Shown in pieces: positions 1 through 9,100 of a stretch of 38,660 nt of DNA (position 1 is its first letter; every line of letters starts with the position of its first letter). The notes under the pieces are model-generated. The model ran no database searches. It was given only the letters and a program-made list of their open reading frames with translations, and was not told the origin of the DNA. This DNA comes from Mycolicibacterium palauense (lineage in GTDB: Bacteria; Actinomycetota; Actinomycetes; Mycobacteriales; Mycobacteriaceae), in the NCBI RefSeq assembly GCF_002592005.1, contig NZ_NVQF01000059.1, positions 1 to 38,660 of the forward strand, in the 5' to 3' direction. Position numbers and translations under genes: made by a program.

Positions 1-585
1 GGCCGGTGCGGGAGCCTGGCCGGGGGCCGGCGCGGGAGCCGGGGCCTGCCCGTCGGGGGCCGGTGCCGGCGGTGCCTGCGGGGCACCCGGGGCCGGCGGT
101 GCCTGCGGGGCACCCGGGGCCGGCGGGGCACCCGGTGGTGCCTCACCCGGCGCGCCCCCGGGCTGCCCGGGCCCACCCTGGCCCTCGGGCCCGATGAGCT
201 GGTCGACCGGGATCTGCTGAATCACCGGCCGGATGTAGAGCCGCGCGGTCTGGCCGAGGCTGCGCGCCTCGGTACCGTCGTTGCCCGGCACGGTGATCAC
301 CAGGTTGTCACCGTCGATGACGACCTCGGAACCGGACACGCCGAGCCCGTTGACGCGCGCGCTGATGATCTGCTGGGCCTGGGTCAGTGCCTCCCGCGTC
401 GGCGCCGAACCGTCGGGGGTCCGCGCCGTCAGCGTCACCCTGGTGCCGCCCTGCAGATCGATACCGAGTTTGGGTTCCGCCTTCTTGTCCCCGGTGAGGA
501 ACACCAGCAGATAGGCACCGACAAGCAGAACCAGGAACAGCGTCAGGTAGCGGTACGGGCGTACCGGCGCCTTCGACGATGCCAC
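1..585 (-). CDS. secD: SecD protein-export subunit, N-terminal part (gene runs off the left edge)
   Basis: SecD works with SecF and the SecYEG channel in the cytoplasmic membrane, using proton motive force to help exported proteins leave the channel. Translation from GTG 585 gives MASSKAPVRPYRYLTLFLVL, with one membrane helix (about residues 12-30). The typical SecD start of the periplasmic domain follows (KLGIDLQGGTRVTL, then QIISARVNGLGVSGSEV). After about residue 130 comes a long Pro/Ala/Gly/Gln-rich linker, a feature of mycobacterial SecD, and the window ends inside it. The large periplasmic domain and the C-terminal five helices lie outside. A GGAGG lies 12 nt before the GTG. It lies 109 bp downstream of yajC on the same strand. 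Assignment is by recognition of the family and the mycobacterial N-terminus. Confidence 0.95.
   Translation of the reverse strand, partial: MASSKAPVRPYRYLTLFLVLLVGAYLLVFLTGDKKAEPKLGIDLQGGTRVTLTARTPDGSAPTREALTQAQQIISARVNGLGVSGSEVVIDGDNLVITVPGNDGTEARSLGQTARLYIRPVIQQIPVDQLIGPEGQGGPGQPGGAPGEAPPGAPPAPGAPQAPPAPGAPQAPPAPAPDGQAPAPAPAPGQAPAPA
68..121. repeat. 27-bp tandem repeat (two exact copies) in the SecD Pro/Ala linker
   Basis: Units at 68-94 and 95-121 are identical, and a third partial copy follows. The unit is a multiple of three, so it adds nine residues of the type APPAPGAPQ to the low-complexity linker without shifting the frame. Linker length is likely to vary between strains. Confidence 0.8.
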
Positions 586-640
586 GTTTGTGTGTCTCCT
601 CCGAGCTCTTGGCGGGCGCGAGCGGACATGCTCGGGCCTC

Positions 641-662
641 GCGGGCCGTGGGGTCGGCCCGC
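641..662. other. 8-bp perfect stem-loop between yajC and secD
   Basis: GCGGGCCG (641-648) pairs with CGGCCCGC (655-662) around a 6-nt loop. No T-tract follows. It lies in the 109-bp gap between yajC (upstream) and secD (downstream), so it may attenuate or stabilise the yajC-secD transcript rather than end it. Confidence 0.5.
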
Positions 663-694
663 ACCCGCAAAGAGTACGTGCCCTTCCTGGCGGG

Positions 695-1039
695 TCAGTC
701 CTTGGTCAGCCGGTCGGGGTCGGAGGGAGCTTCGACGCCGTTGCCGGCGCCGGTGTCGAGGTCGGCGTCGAAGTCGTCGACCTCGGGTTCGATGCGATCG
801 CGGATGGCCAGCTTCATCCAGGTGGTCACGATGCCCGGGGCGATCTCCAGGTCCACCGTGTCGTCGGTGATACCGGTGATGGTGGCCTGCAGGCCGGAGG
901 TGGTGTGCACGCGGTCGCCCACGCGCAGCGATTCGTGCAGGTCGATGGTCGCCTGCATGGCCTTCTTCTGGCGGCGCGATGCGAAGTACATGAAGGCGCC
1001 CATGATGAGCAGCAGGGGGAGGAAGACGACGAGATCCAT
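695..1039 (-). CDS. yajC: Preprotein translocase accessory protein YajC, 114 aa
   Basis: YajC is a single-span membrane protein that co-purifies with SecDF. The protein starts MDLVVFLPLLLIMGAFMYF, giving one N-terminal helix (about 2-20). Then comes the basic stretch SRRQKKAMQA and the conserved small domain (LHESLRVGDRVHTTSGLQATITGI). An acidic tail rich in Asp/Glu ends in LTKD. Length fits the family. The open frame continues far upstream, but that part is antisense to the nitroreductase. ATG 1039 is chosen because the hydrophobic helix begins there. It is followed on the same strand by secD, the usual yajC-secD-secF order. Confidence 0.93.
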   Translation of the reverse strand: MDLVVFLPLLLIMGAFMYFASRRQKKAMQATIDLHESLRVGDRVHTTSGLQATITGITDDTVDLEIAPGIVTTWMKLAIRDRIEPEVDDFDADLDTGAGNGVEAPSDPDRLTKD

Positions 1040-1240
1040 GTCAGCGGGAGTCTTTCTTGAGTTTCTCTGCGAATTCGGTGTGGGTATCGGTTGGGTGATT
1101 ACCGCACTGGACGGCCCTGGACGGCCAGGATGCAGCCGAGGGCGACCAGGGGCACAGTGCCCGGTAAAAGACCAGTGTGCCATCCGTGGCCACCCCGGCG
1201 GACCGGTCGGGGGTGCAGTGGGCGGGCCGACGGCGCGAAG

Positions 1241-1933
1241 ATGACCCTCATGGAGCTTCTGCACGCGCTGCGCGGCACGGGCGCGGTCCGCGACTTCACC
1301 GACGCCCCGGTCGACGATGCGACCCTGGCCAGGGTGCTCGACTCCGCCCGCTTCGCCCCCAGCGGAGGCAACCGCCAGGCCTGGCGCGTCGTGGTGGTCC
1401 GCGACGGCGCACTGCGTGCCGGACTGGCCGAGGTCTACCGGCGGGGATGGTACGACTACCGAGCCATGCAGCAGGCCGGGCTGCGCCCGTACGCGCCCAC
1501 CAACGACCGCGCCGCCGAGCGGCGGGCGGTGGCGCTCGCGCCCGGCATTGCCGCGGCGGCCGCCGAGACCCCGGGCTTCGCCGAGAACTTCGACCGGGTT
1601 CCCGCGCTGTTGGCGGTGTTCTGCGACCTGTCCGCCCTGGCCGCCGTCGACCGCGACCTGGACCGGTACGGCCTGGCCGGCGGCGCCTCGGTGTACCCGT
1701 TCGTGTGGAGCATCCTGCTGGCCGCCCACCAGGAAGGCCTGGGCGGAGTGCTGACCACGATGCCCGTGCGCGAGGAGCCCACCGTCAAGAGGCTGCTGCA
1801 CGTCCCCGATCCGCTGGCGCTGGCCGCCGTCGTCGCCCTCGGCTACCCGCGCCGGCGCCCGACGCGGCTGCGCCGGGCCCCCGTCGCCGACTTCGCCACC
1901 GTCGACACGCTCGACGGCCCGGTGCTGGCCTAG
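1241..1933 (+). CDS. Nitroreductase-family flavoprotein, 230 aa
   Basis: This is a nitroreductase-like (NADH oxidase/flavin reductase fold) enzyme that would bind FMN and use NAD(P)H; its substrate is unknown. Near the start the protein has the family signature (RGTGAVRDFTDAPVDDATLARVLDSARFAPSGGNRQAWRVVVV), with the Arg and SGGNRQ-type phosphate/FMN contacts. In the second half it has LAGGASVYPFVWSILLAAHQEGLGGVLTT, the typical helix and GLG turn. The C-terminus has a VVALGYPRRRPTRLRR segment. ATG 1241 is preferred; ATG 1250 (MELLHALRG) is an alternative, as neither has a clear ribosome site. It diverges from yajC and stands alone before the gabT regulatory gap. Confidence 0.85.
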   Translation: MTLMELLHALRGTGAVRDFTDAPVDDATLARVLDSARFAPSGGNRQAWRVVVVRDGALRAGLAEVYRRGWYDYRAMQQAGLRPYAPTNDRAAERRAVALAPGIAAAAAETPGFAENFDRVPALLAVFCDLSALAAVDRDLDRYGLAGGASVYPFVWSILLAAHQEGLGGVLTTMPVREEPTVKRLLHVPDPLALAAVVALGYPRRRPTRLRRAPVADFATVDTLDGPVLA

Positions 1934-2038
1934 CTGTGATGTCCAGGGACGAACGGGGCCGAACGGGGCCGTACCGACCGGAGGCCGCTCCCCCGCGCCG
2001 CCCACCGATTGCGCGGGTAATCGACGGCGCAAACACGT

Positions 2039-2072
2039 AATCCACCGTGTGGACGCGCCCACGCGGTGGATT
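2039..2072. promoter_or_regulatory. 14-bp inverted repeat upstream of gabT, probable operator or terminator
   Basis: AATCCACCGTGTGG (2039-2052) pairs with 2059-2072 with one G-T wobble, around the 6-nt loop ACGCGC. A second small hairpin (CCGGG, 5-nt loop, CCCGG; 2073-2087) follows directly. A -10-like TAGGCT lies at 2099-2104, so the long repeat covers the region just upstream of the expected -35. It could control gabT, or it could be a terminator of the nitroreductase gene 105 bp upstream. No T-tract follows. Confidence 0.55.
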
Positions 2073-2144
2073 CCGGGCGCGTCCCGGCCCGTCGCGACTA
2101 GGCTCGAAGCGCGACCAGAAGCCGCTGCGGACAGGAGCTCGAAC

Positions 2145-3485
2145 GTGACCACCCTCGACCAGAGCCGACACCTCGCGACCGCGATCCCCGGCCCCCTGTC
2201 GATCGAACTGACCAAGCGCCGCACCGACGCCGTCTCCCACGGTGTCGGGGTGACCATGCCGGTCTTCGCCAAACGGGCCGGCGGCGGAATCATCGAGGAC
2301 GTCGACGGCAACCGGCTGATCGACCTGGGTTCGGGTATCGCGGTCACCACCATCGGCAACTCCTCGCCACGCGTCGTCGATGCCGTGCGCGCCCAGGTTG
2401 CCGACTTCACCCACACCTGCTTCATGGTCACGCCCTACGAGGGCTACGTGGCGGTGTGCGAGCACCTCAACCGGCTCACGCCGGGCTCCGGCGAGAAGCG
2501 CTCGGCGCTGTTCAATTCCGGCGCCGAGGCGGTGGAGAACGCTATCAAGATCGCCCGTGCGTACACCGGCAAGCAGGCGGTGGTCGCCTTCGACCACGCC
2601 TACCACGGCCGCACCAACCTGACGATGGGTCTGACGGCCAAGTCGATGCCCTACAAGAGCGGATTCGGGCCGTTCGCCCCGGAGATCTACCGCGCGCCGC
2701 TGTCCTATCCGTACCGCGACGGCCTGGTGAACAAGGACCTGGGCTCCAACGGCGAATTGGCCGCCGAACGCGCCATCGACGTCATCGACAAGCAGATCGG
2801 CGCGGGAAATCTGGCCGCGCTGCTCATCGAGCCGATCCAGGGCGAGGGTGGCTTCATCGTGCCCGCACCGGGGTTCCTGGCGACCCTGCTGGCCTGGTGC
2901 CGCGACCACAACGTGGTCTTCATCGCCGACGAGGTGCAGACCGGTTTCGCCCGTACCGGGGCGATGTTCGCCTGCGAACACGAGGGCATCGAGCCGGACC
3001 TGATGTGCATCGCCAAGGGCATCGCGGACGGGATGCCGCTCTCGGCGGTGACCGGGCGGGCCGAGATCATCGACGCCCCGCACGCGTCCGGGCTGGGCGG
3101 CACCTACGGCGGCAACCCGGTGGCCTGCGCGGCCGCGCTGGCCACGATCGAGACCATCGAACTGGACGGGCTGGTCGAGCGTGCCGCGCAGATCGAGGCG
3201 CTGATGAAGGACCGGCTGTCGCGGCTGCAGGCCGACGACGACCGCATCGGAGACGTCCGCGGACGCGGCGCCATGATCGCCGTCGAACTCGTGAAATCCG
3301 GTACCTCAGAACCGGATCCGGAGCTGACCAAGAAGCTGGTCAGCGGTGCGCACGCGGCCGGCGTGGTGGTGCTGACCTGCGGCACCTACGGCAACGTCCT
3401 GCGTTTTCTGCCGCCCCTGACCATCAGCGACGAGCTGCTGCTGGAGGGCCTGGATGTGCTGGCCCTGATCCTCGCTGATCTCTGA
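2145..3485 (+). CDS. gabT: 4-aminobutyrate (GABA) aminotransferase, PLP-dependent, 446 aa
   Basis: GabT transfers the amino group of GABA to 2-oxoglutarate, giving succinate semialdehyde and glutamate. The protein is a class III (fold type I) aminotransferase. It has NSGAEAVENAIKIAR (124-138), the phosphate-binding and substrate region FDHAYHGRTNLTMGLT, IEPIQGEGG (228-236), ADEVQTGFARTG with the pyridine-ring Asp262, and Lys291 (MCIAKGIADGMPLS) as the Schiff-base lysine. The start is GTG 2145, because AGGAG lies 7 nt upstream (2133-2137) and the N-terminus TTLDQSRHL matches mycobacterial GabT; the frame is open further upstream. Only 26 bp separate it from the aldehyde dehydrogenase, so the two are probably cotranscribed. 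M. tuberculosis has gabT at the same place between yajC and fadD9. Confidence 0.94.
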   Translation: MTTLDQSRHLATAIPGPLSIELTKRRTDAVSHGVGVTMPVFAKRAGGGIIEDVDGNRLIDLGSGIAVTTIGNSSPRVVDAVRAQVADFTHTCFMVTPYEGYVAVCEHLNRLTPGSGEKRSALFNSGAEAVENAIKIARAYTGKQAVVAFDHAYHGRTNLTMGLTAKSMPYKSGFGPFAPEIYRAPLSYPYRDGLVNKDLGSNGELAAERAIDVIDKQIGAGNLAALLIEPIQGEGGFIVPAPGFLATLLAWCRDHNVVFIADEVQTGFARTGAMFACEHEGIEPDLMCIAKGIADGMPLSAVTGRAEIIDAPHASGLGGTYGGNPVACAAALATIETIELDGLVERAAQIEALMKDRLSRLQADDDRIGDVRGRGAMIAVELVKSGTSEPDPELTKKLVSGAHAAGVVVLTCGTYGNVLRFLPPLTISDELLLEGLDVLALILADL

Positions 3486-3511
3486 GCAGACCTGACACAA
3501 CCGGGAGAACC

Positions 3512-4945
3512 ATGACCACCGTCAAGAACTTCATCAACGGCGAACTCGTCGACTCCGTCAGCGGCGCGACCATGCCGCTGGTGGACCCCGCCACCGGCGA
3601 GCAGTACGGCACCGCACCGGTATCCAACGAGGCCGATATCGACAGGGCCTACGGGGCGGCCGCGGCGGCGTTTCGCGACTGGAAGCGCAGTACTCCGGGA
3701 GTGCGCCAGAAGGCCCTGCTCGATTTCGCCGACGAGGTGGAGAAGGCGGCCGAGGACCTGGTGGCCGCCGAGGGCCGCAACACCGGTAAACCCAACCACG
3801 TGACCATGGCCGAGGAGATCCCGCCGATGGTCGACCAGATCCGGTTCTTCGCCGGTGCCGCGCGCATGCTGGAGGGCAAGTCCGCCGGCGAGTACATGGA
3901 GAACCACACCTCGTGGATCCGGCGCGAGCCGGTCGGCGTGATCGGCCAGGTGGCTCCGTGGAACTACCCGATGATGATGGCGATCTGGAAGTTCTGCCCC
4001 GCGGTGGCGGCCGGCAACACCGTGGTGATCAAGCCCAGCGACACCACCCCGGTGACCACGGTGATGCTGGCCGAACTGGCCGCCAGGCATTTCCCGCCCG
4101 GGGTGCTCAACGTGGTGACCGGCGACCGGGTGACCGGTGCGGCCCTGGTCGCCCACCCCACCCCGGAGATGGTGTCCATCACCGGTTCGGTGGCCGCCGG
4201 GCGCGCCGTGGCCACCAGCGCCGGTGGCCACCTCAAGCGCACCCACCTCGAACTCGGCGGTAAGGCACCGGTGATCGTCTTCGACGACGCCGACATCGCC
4301 GCGGCCGCCGAGGGCATCGCCACCGCCGGCTACTTCAACGCCGGCCAGGACTGCACCGCGGCCACCCGCGTGCTGGCGCCGGCCTCGATCGCCGGCGACC
4401 TCACCGACGCGCTGGCCGAGCAGGCCAAGGCCGCCACGACCACGTTCGGCCGGCCCGCCGGAGACGAGGACGCCTGGGTGCCGCCGGTGAACAACGTCAA
4501 CCAGATGGAACGGGTGCTGTCGTTCTTCTCCGATGTGCCTGCACACGCCACGGTGGCCGTCGGCGGCGCACGCCAGGGCGACTGCGGTTTCTATGTCACC
4601 CCCACCGTCGTCGGCGGGCTCCATCAGGACGACCGGATGATCCAGAACGAGATCTTCGGTCCGGTGATCACCGTGCAGGCGTTCGACGATGAGGACGAGG
4701 CACTGACCTGGGCCAACGGCGTCGAGTACGGGCTGGCCTCATCGGTGTGGACCAAGGACGTGTCCCGGGCGATCCGGATGTCCAACCAGCTCGACTTCGG
4801 CTGCGTGTGGATCAACACCCACATCCCGCTGGTCGCCGAGATGCCGCACGGCGGGTTCAAGTCCTCCGGCCACGGCAAGGATCTGTCGATGTACGGGTTC
4901 GAGGACTACACCCGCATCAAGCACGTCATGGTCTACACCGGCTGA
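3512..4945 (+). CDS. Aldehyde dehydrogenase, probably 4-aminobutyraldehyde dehydrogenase, 477 aa
   Basis: NAD-dependent aldehyde dehydrogenase family. Conserved residues are Asn151 in the PWNYP motif, Lys174 (NTVVIKPS), Glu247 (THLELGGKAP) and the catalytic Cys281 (YFNAGQDCTAATR). The NAGQDCTA form of the cysteine motif is typical of aminobutyraldehyde/betaine-aldehyde dehydrogenases (PatD/Prr type) rather than succinate-semialdehyde dehydrogenases. With gabT next door it could oxidise 4-aminobutyraldehyde, from putrescine, to GABA, which GabT then consumes. Succinate-semialdehyde oxidation cannot be excluded. GGGAG lies 4-5 nt before ATG 3512. Function of the family is established; the substrate is inferred. 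Confidence 0.88.
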   Translation: MTTVKNFINGELVDSVSGATMPLVDPATGEQYGTAPVSNEADIDRAYGAAAAAFRDWKRSTPGVRQKALLDFADEVEKAAEDLVAAEGRNTGKPNHVTMAEEIPPMVDQIRFFAGAARMLEGKSAGEYMENHTSWIRREPVGVIGQVAPWNYPMMMAIWKFCPAVAAGNTVVIKPSDTTPVTTVMLAELAARHFPPGVLNVVTGDRVTGAALVAHPTPEMVSITGSVAAGRAVATSAGGHLKRTHLELGGKAPVIVFDDADIAAAAEGIATAGYFNAGQDCTAATRVLAPASIAGDLTDALAEQAKAATTTFGRPAGDEDAWVPPVNNVNQMERVLSFFSDVPAHATVAVGGARQGDCGFYVTPTVVGGLHQDDRMIQNEIFGPVITVQAFDDEDEALTWANGVEYGLASSVWTKDVSRAIRMSNQLDFGCVWINTHIPLVAEMPHGGFKSSGHGKDLSMYGFEDYTRIKHVMVYTG

Positions 4946-4989
4946 TCCCCGCCGACCACCGCGCGGGCGCGCGGAGATATCAGTGGATA

Positions 4990-5808
4990 TCAGTGTGAGA
5001 CGGGTTCGCGGTGACGCCGGCCGAACAGCCGCTGCCACCCGTGACCCCGCCCGCTCTCGTCGTCCCCGGGCTCGTCGTCCCCGGGCCCGTCGCCCTTCTG
5101 TTCCTCGGACGGGCGCGCCGCGTCGGCCCCAACTTCGGAACGGGCGTCGGAACCGGACCCTAAACCGGCGTCGGAATCAGCCTGGGCCCCGGAACCAGCC
5201 CCGGCCCCGGACTCGGCGCGCCGGTCAGCGGCCGCTTCGCCCCCGTCCGCTTCGCCCCCGTCCGGCGTGTCCTCCTCGGCGGCGCTTCGGGCCCGGCGCT
5301 GGGCGTAGTCGACGTCACGCACACTGCGCACCGACAACCGGCCCACCCCCAAGGCGGCAATGAGCACGATCACCGCGCCCAGACCTCCGAAGGAGGCCAG
5401 CACGACCGCGGCGGAGTGGGCCCCCGACGACCCCGCGGCCCCGGTCGTCGCGACATCACCCAGGCCGATCAGCGGGGACAGCACGGGTCCGATCACGAAC
5501 CAGCCGCCGGCCGCGATCGCGGCCCACCCACCGAGCAGCGCCGCGGCCCGGTTGGCGGTACGCACCAACAGCACACCGCCCAGCAGTACGACGACCCCGG
5601 GCAGGACCTGCAGCACGAACCGTTGCGCCGTCCACGTCCAGGCCGCGTCGCCGGCCAGCCCGAAGTCGAAGTACGGACCGACGAATCCGATGAGCGCTCC
5701 CCACGCTCCGAGCAAAATCAGCAGAATGCCGCTGGCCGCGCCGCGGCTGCGGGGAATCTGCATGCGGCCGCCGCGGACGCGTCCGGGCTCCGTGTGTACG
5801 TCGTTCAT
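4990..5808 (-). CDS. Four-helix membrane protein with charged low-complexity tail, 272 aa
   Basis: Not a family I recognise by name. After a basic N-terminus (VRGGRMQIPRSRG) there are about four hydrophobic segments: residues 26-46, 68-84, 87-109 and 132-155. The remaining 110 residues are a cytoplasmic-looking tail with DVDYAQRRARSAAEEDTPDGG followed by Gly/Ala/Asp/Ser/Glu-rich low complexity, ending in a basic GHGWQRLFGRRHREPVSH. A GGAGG 6 nt before ATG 5808 makes the start secure. It converges on the aldehyde dehydrogenase and diverges from car. Conserved mycobacterial hypothetical proteins of this build are common; no function is proposed. Confidence 0.75.
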   Translation of the reverse strand: MNDVHTEPGRVRGGRMQIPRSRGAASGILLILLGAWGALIGFVGPYFDFGLAGDAAWTWTAQRFVLQVLPGVVVLLGGVLLVRTANRAAALLGGWAAIAAGGWFVIGPVLSPLIGLGDVATTGAAGSSGAHSAAVVLASFGGLGAVIVLIAALGVGRLSVRSVRDVDYAQRRARSAAEEDTPDGGEADGGEAAADRRAESGAGAGSGAQADSDAGLGSGSDARSEVGADAARPSEEQKGDGPGDDEPGDDESGRGHGWQRLFGRRHREPVSH

Positions 5809-6158
5809 GACGGTCCTCCCTGACCTCGTGGAACCTGCCCCAGCAGTACCCGCCGCCGGCCCTGCCTAACCGCAGCGGGACCGGTTGGCCGACGTTTCAC
5901 CCCGGCCTTTCGTTGCGACAATTCCGGCTCCCGTGCTGCGCCGCACCGACCTCCAGCAACCGGAGGGGACCGTATGTGACTGGGCGCCAGCGCAATTCGA
6001 TGTGACGACGAACACACCCGAGGGGCCGATTCACAGGCGATTGCCAGGCCGTGGAGTTAGCCGGAATAAAATTAGTTTTGCTAACGTAGTTTGTGTCACG
6101 TGGCCGGCTTCCGGGCCCGCCACCGCACGCACTGGTCGTTACGGCAGGGGAATGATTG
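5809..6158. promoter_or_regulatory. 350-bp divergent intergenic region upstream of car
   Basis: No credible gene was found in this gap. Its right part (6056-6100) is an AT-rich island in GC-rich DNA. GTTAGC (6056-6061) and GCTAAC (6080-6085) form a perfect 6-bp inverted repeat with an 18-nt spacer. A nested TTAG-N5-CTAA (6072-6084) shares the right half. This arrangement looks like a regulator-binding site at the car promoter. AGGGG at 6146-6150 is the ribosome site for car. The left end holds the leader of the membrane-protein gene. Confidence 0.5.
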
Positions 6159-9100
6159 ATGGTTACCGATACCCGTGAGGAGCGGCTGAACCGCCGCGTC
6201 GCAGACTTGTACGCCACCGACCCCCAGTTCGCCGCCGCCGCACCGGACCCCGACGTCAACGCCGCCATCGACAACCCCGACCTGCAGCTGCCGGACATCA
6301 TCGCGACGACCTTCCGCGGCTACGCTCACCGTCCGGCGCTGGGCCGACGTGCGGTGGAATACCGGACAGACCCCGTCACCGGCCGCACCGAGGCGCGGCT
6401 GCTCCCCCGCTTCGACACCGTGTCCTACGCCGAGCTGTGGCACCGGGTGTGCACCGTCAGCGCGGGCCTCCGCGACGCCGTCCGGCCGGGCGACCGCGTC
6501 GCGACGCTGGGTTTCACCAGCAGTGACTACGCGACCGTCGACCTGGCCCTGCTCCAGCTGGAGGCCGTCGGGGTGCCGCTGCAGGCCGGACTGCCGCCGG
6601 CACAGCTCGGCCTCGTCCTGGCCGAGACCGAGCCGGTGGTGCTGGCCGCCAGCATCGACCACGCCGGCGACGCCGCGGACCTGGTGCTGGCCGGGCCGAC
6701 ACCGGCACGGGTCGTCGTCTTCGACGTGCTCGACCGCTCCGATGACCACCGAGACGCGCTGGCGACGCTGAAACGCCGCCTGGCCGACGTCGAGGTGACG
6801 GTGGAGACCCTCGACGAGATCATCGAACGCGGCGCTGCGACCCCGACGACACCGACACAACCCGTCGACCAGAGCGGCGGCCCGGATGCGCTCGCCCTGC
6901 TGATCTACACCTCCGGCAGCACCGGGGCGCCCAAGGGGGCGATGTACCCGCAGCACAAGGTGGCCGACATGTGGCGGGCGGCCACCGCGGCGCACTTGAA
7001 CGACCGGCAGGGTGAGGTCCCGGCGATCGTGCTCAGCTTCCTGCCGATGAGCCACGTGATGGGCCGGGCAGTGCTCTACGGCGCCCTGTCCACCGGCGGC
7101 ACCGCCTATTTCGTCGGCCGCGCCGACCTGTCCACCCTGATCGACGACTTGCGGCTGGTCAGACCCACTCAGCTCAATCTGGTGCCCCGGGTGTGGGACA
7201 TGCTGCATCAGGAGTACCTCGGCGTGCTGGATCGCCGGCGAGCCGAGACCCCCGACGATCCCGAGCTGGACGCGCGGGTGCTCGCCGAGCTGCGCAGTGA
7301 GCTGGTGGGCGGTCGCCACGTCACGGCGCTGACCGGTTCGGCCCCGATGTCAGACGATCTGCGCGCCTGGGTCGAGGCCCTGCTCGACATGCACCTGATC
7401 GAGGGCTACGGGTCCACGGAGGCCGGTGCCGTGTTCATCGACGGCGTCGTCCGCCGTCCGCCGGTGATCGACTACAAGCTGGTCGATGTGCCCGAGCTCG
7501 GCTATCTCTCCACCGACCGGCCCCATCCGCGCGGTGAGCTGCTCGTCAAGTCGCAACAGATGTTCCCCGGCTACTACAAACGACCCGAGATCACCGCCGC
7601 GATGTTCGATGAGGAGGGTTACTACCGGACCGGGGACATCGTGGCCGAACCGGGCCCCGATCAGCTGCGCTACGTCGATCGGCGCAACAACGTCCTCAAG
7701 CTGTCCCAGGGCGAGTTCGTCACCGTCTCCAAGCTGGAGGCCGCCCTCGGCACCAGCCCACTGGTGCGTCAGATCTACCTCTACGGCAACAGCGCCCGCC
7801 CGTACCTGCTCGCCGTCGTCGTGCCCGTCGAGGACGCCCTGGCCCGCCACGACCTTCCCGAGCTGAAGACGCTGATCAGCCAATCCCTGCACGAGGCCGC
7901 GCAGCTGGCGGGCCTACAGCCCTACGAGGTCCCCCGCGACTTCCTCATCGAGACCACACCGTTCAGCGTCGAGAACGGACTGCTGACCGGCATCCGCAAG
8001 CTGGCCTGGCCCCGGCTCAAGGAACGCTACGGCGCTGCTCTCGAAGAGCTCTACACCGACCTGGCCCGGAGCCAGGCCGACGAGCTCGGCGAGCTGCGCC
8101 GGTCAGGCTCCGAGCGGCCCGTCGTCGACACCGTGCAACGCGCCGCGGCCGCGCTGCTCGGTGCCCCCAGCGCCGAACTGGATACCGACGCCCACTTCAC
8201 CGATCTGGGCGGCGATTCCCTGTCAGCCCTGACCTTCGCCAACCTGCTGCACGACATCTTCACCGTCGACGTCCCGGTGGGCGTGATCGTCAGCCCCGCC
8301 ACCGACCTGGCCGGGATCGCGGCCTACATCGAGTCCGAACGGCGCGGCAACGCCACCCGGCCCACCTACGCCGCGGTGCACGGCCGCGACGCGACCGAGG
8401 TGCGCGCCGCCGACCTCACCCTCGACAGGTTCCTCGACGCGTCGACGCTGGCCGCCGCCCCGCAGCTACCGGCCCCGGCGTCGGAGATCCGCACCGTGCT
8501 GTTGACCGGCGCCACCGGCTTTCTGGGCCGCTATCTGGCGTTGCAGTGGCTGGAGCGGATGGCGCTTGTCGGGGGCACGGTGATCTGCCTGGTCCGCGCC
8601 CGCGCGGACGGCGAGGCCCGCGCGCGCCTGGACGACGTCTTCGACAGCGGCGACCCCGAACTGCTGGCGCACTACCGGCGTCTGGCCGCCGAGCACCTGG
8701 AGGTCATCGCCGGCGACAAGGGCGAGCAGAACCTCGGCCTCGACGACCGCGGCTGGCAGCGGCTGGCCGACACCGTGGACCTGATCGTCGACCCGGCCGC
8801 CCTGGTCAACCACGTGCTGCCCTACAGCCAGTTGTTCGCCCCCAACGCGCTGGGCACCGCCGAACTCATTCGCATCGCGCTGACCAGCCGGATCAAGCCC
8901 TACATCTACGTGTCGACGATCGGGGTGGGCGCCGGCATCGAACCGGGCCGGTTCGTCGAGGACGCCGACATCCGCGCGATGAGCCCGGTCCGCCGGGTGG
9001 ACGACACCTACGCCAACGGCTACGGCTCCAGCAAGTGGGCCGGAGAGGTGTTGCTGCGGGAAGCCCACGACGCCTGCGGGCTGCCGGTGTCGGTGTTCCG

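Noticed and set aside
695..2431. A 578-codon minus-strand open frame covering yajC, the nitroreductase and part of gabT
   Set aside because: Only its last 114 codons (YajC) look like a protein; the rest is low-complexity antisense to two well-supported genes, as expected in high-GC DNA.
6156..6158. TTG start for car
   Set aside because: An ATG follows immediately with better spacing to AGGGG, and the family begins at that point.
5885..6178. A 97-codon plus-strand frame in the gap upstream of car
   Set aside because: It has no ribosome site, runs through the AT-rich operator region into car in another frame, and resembles no protein family.
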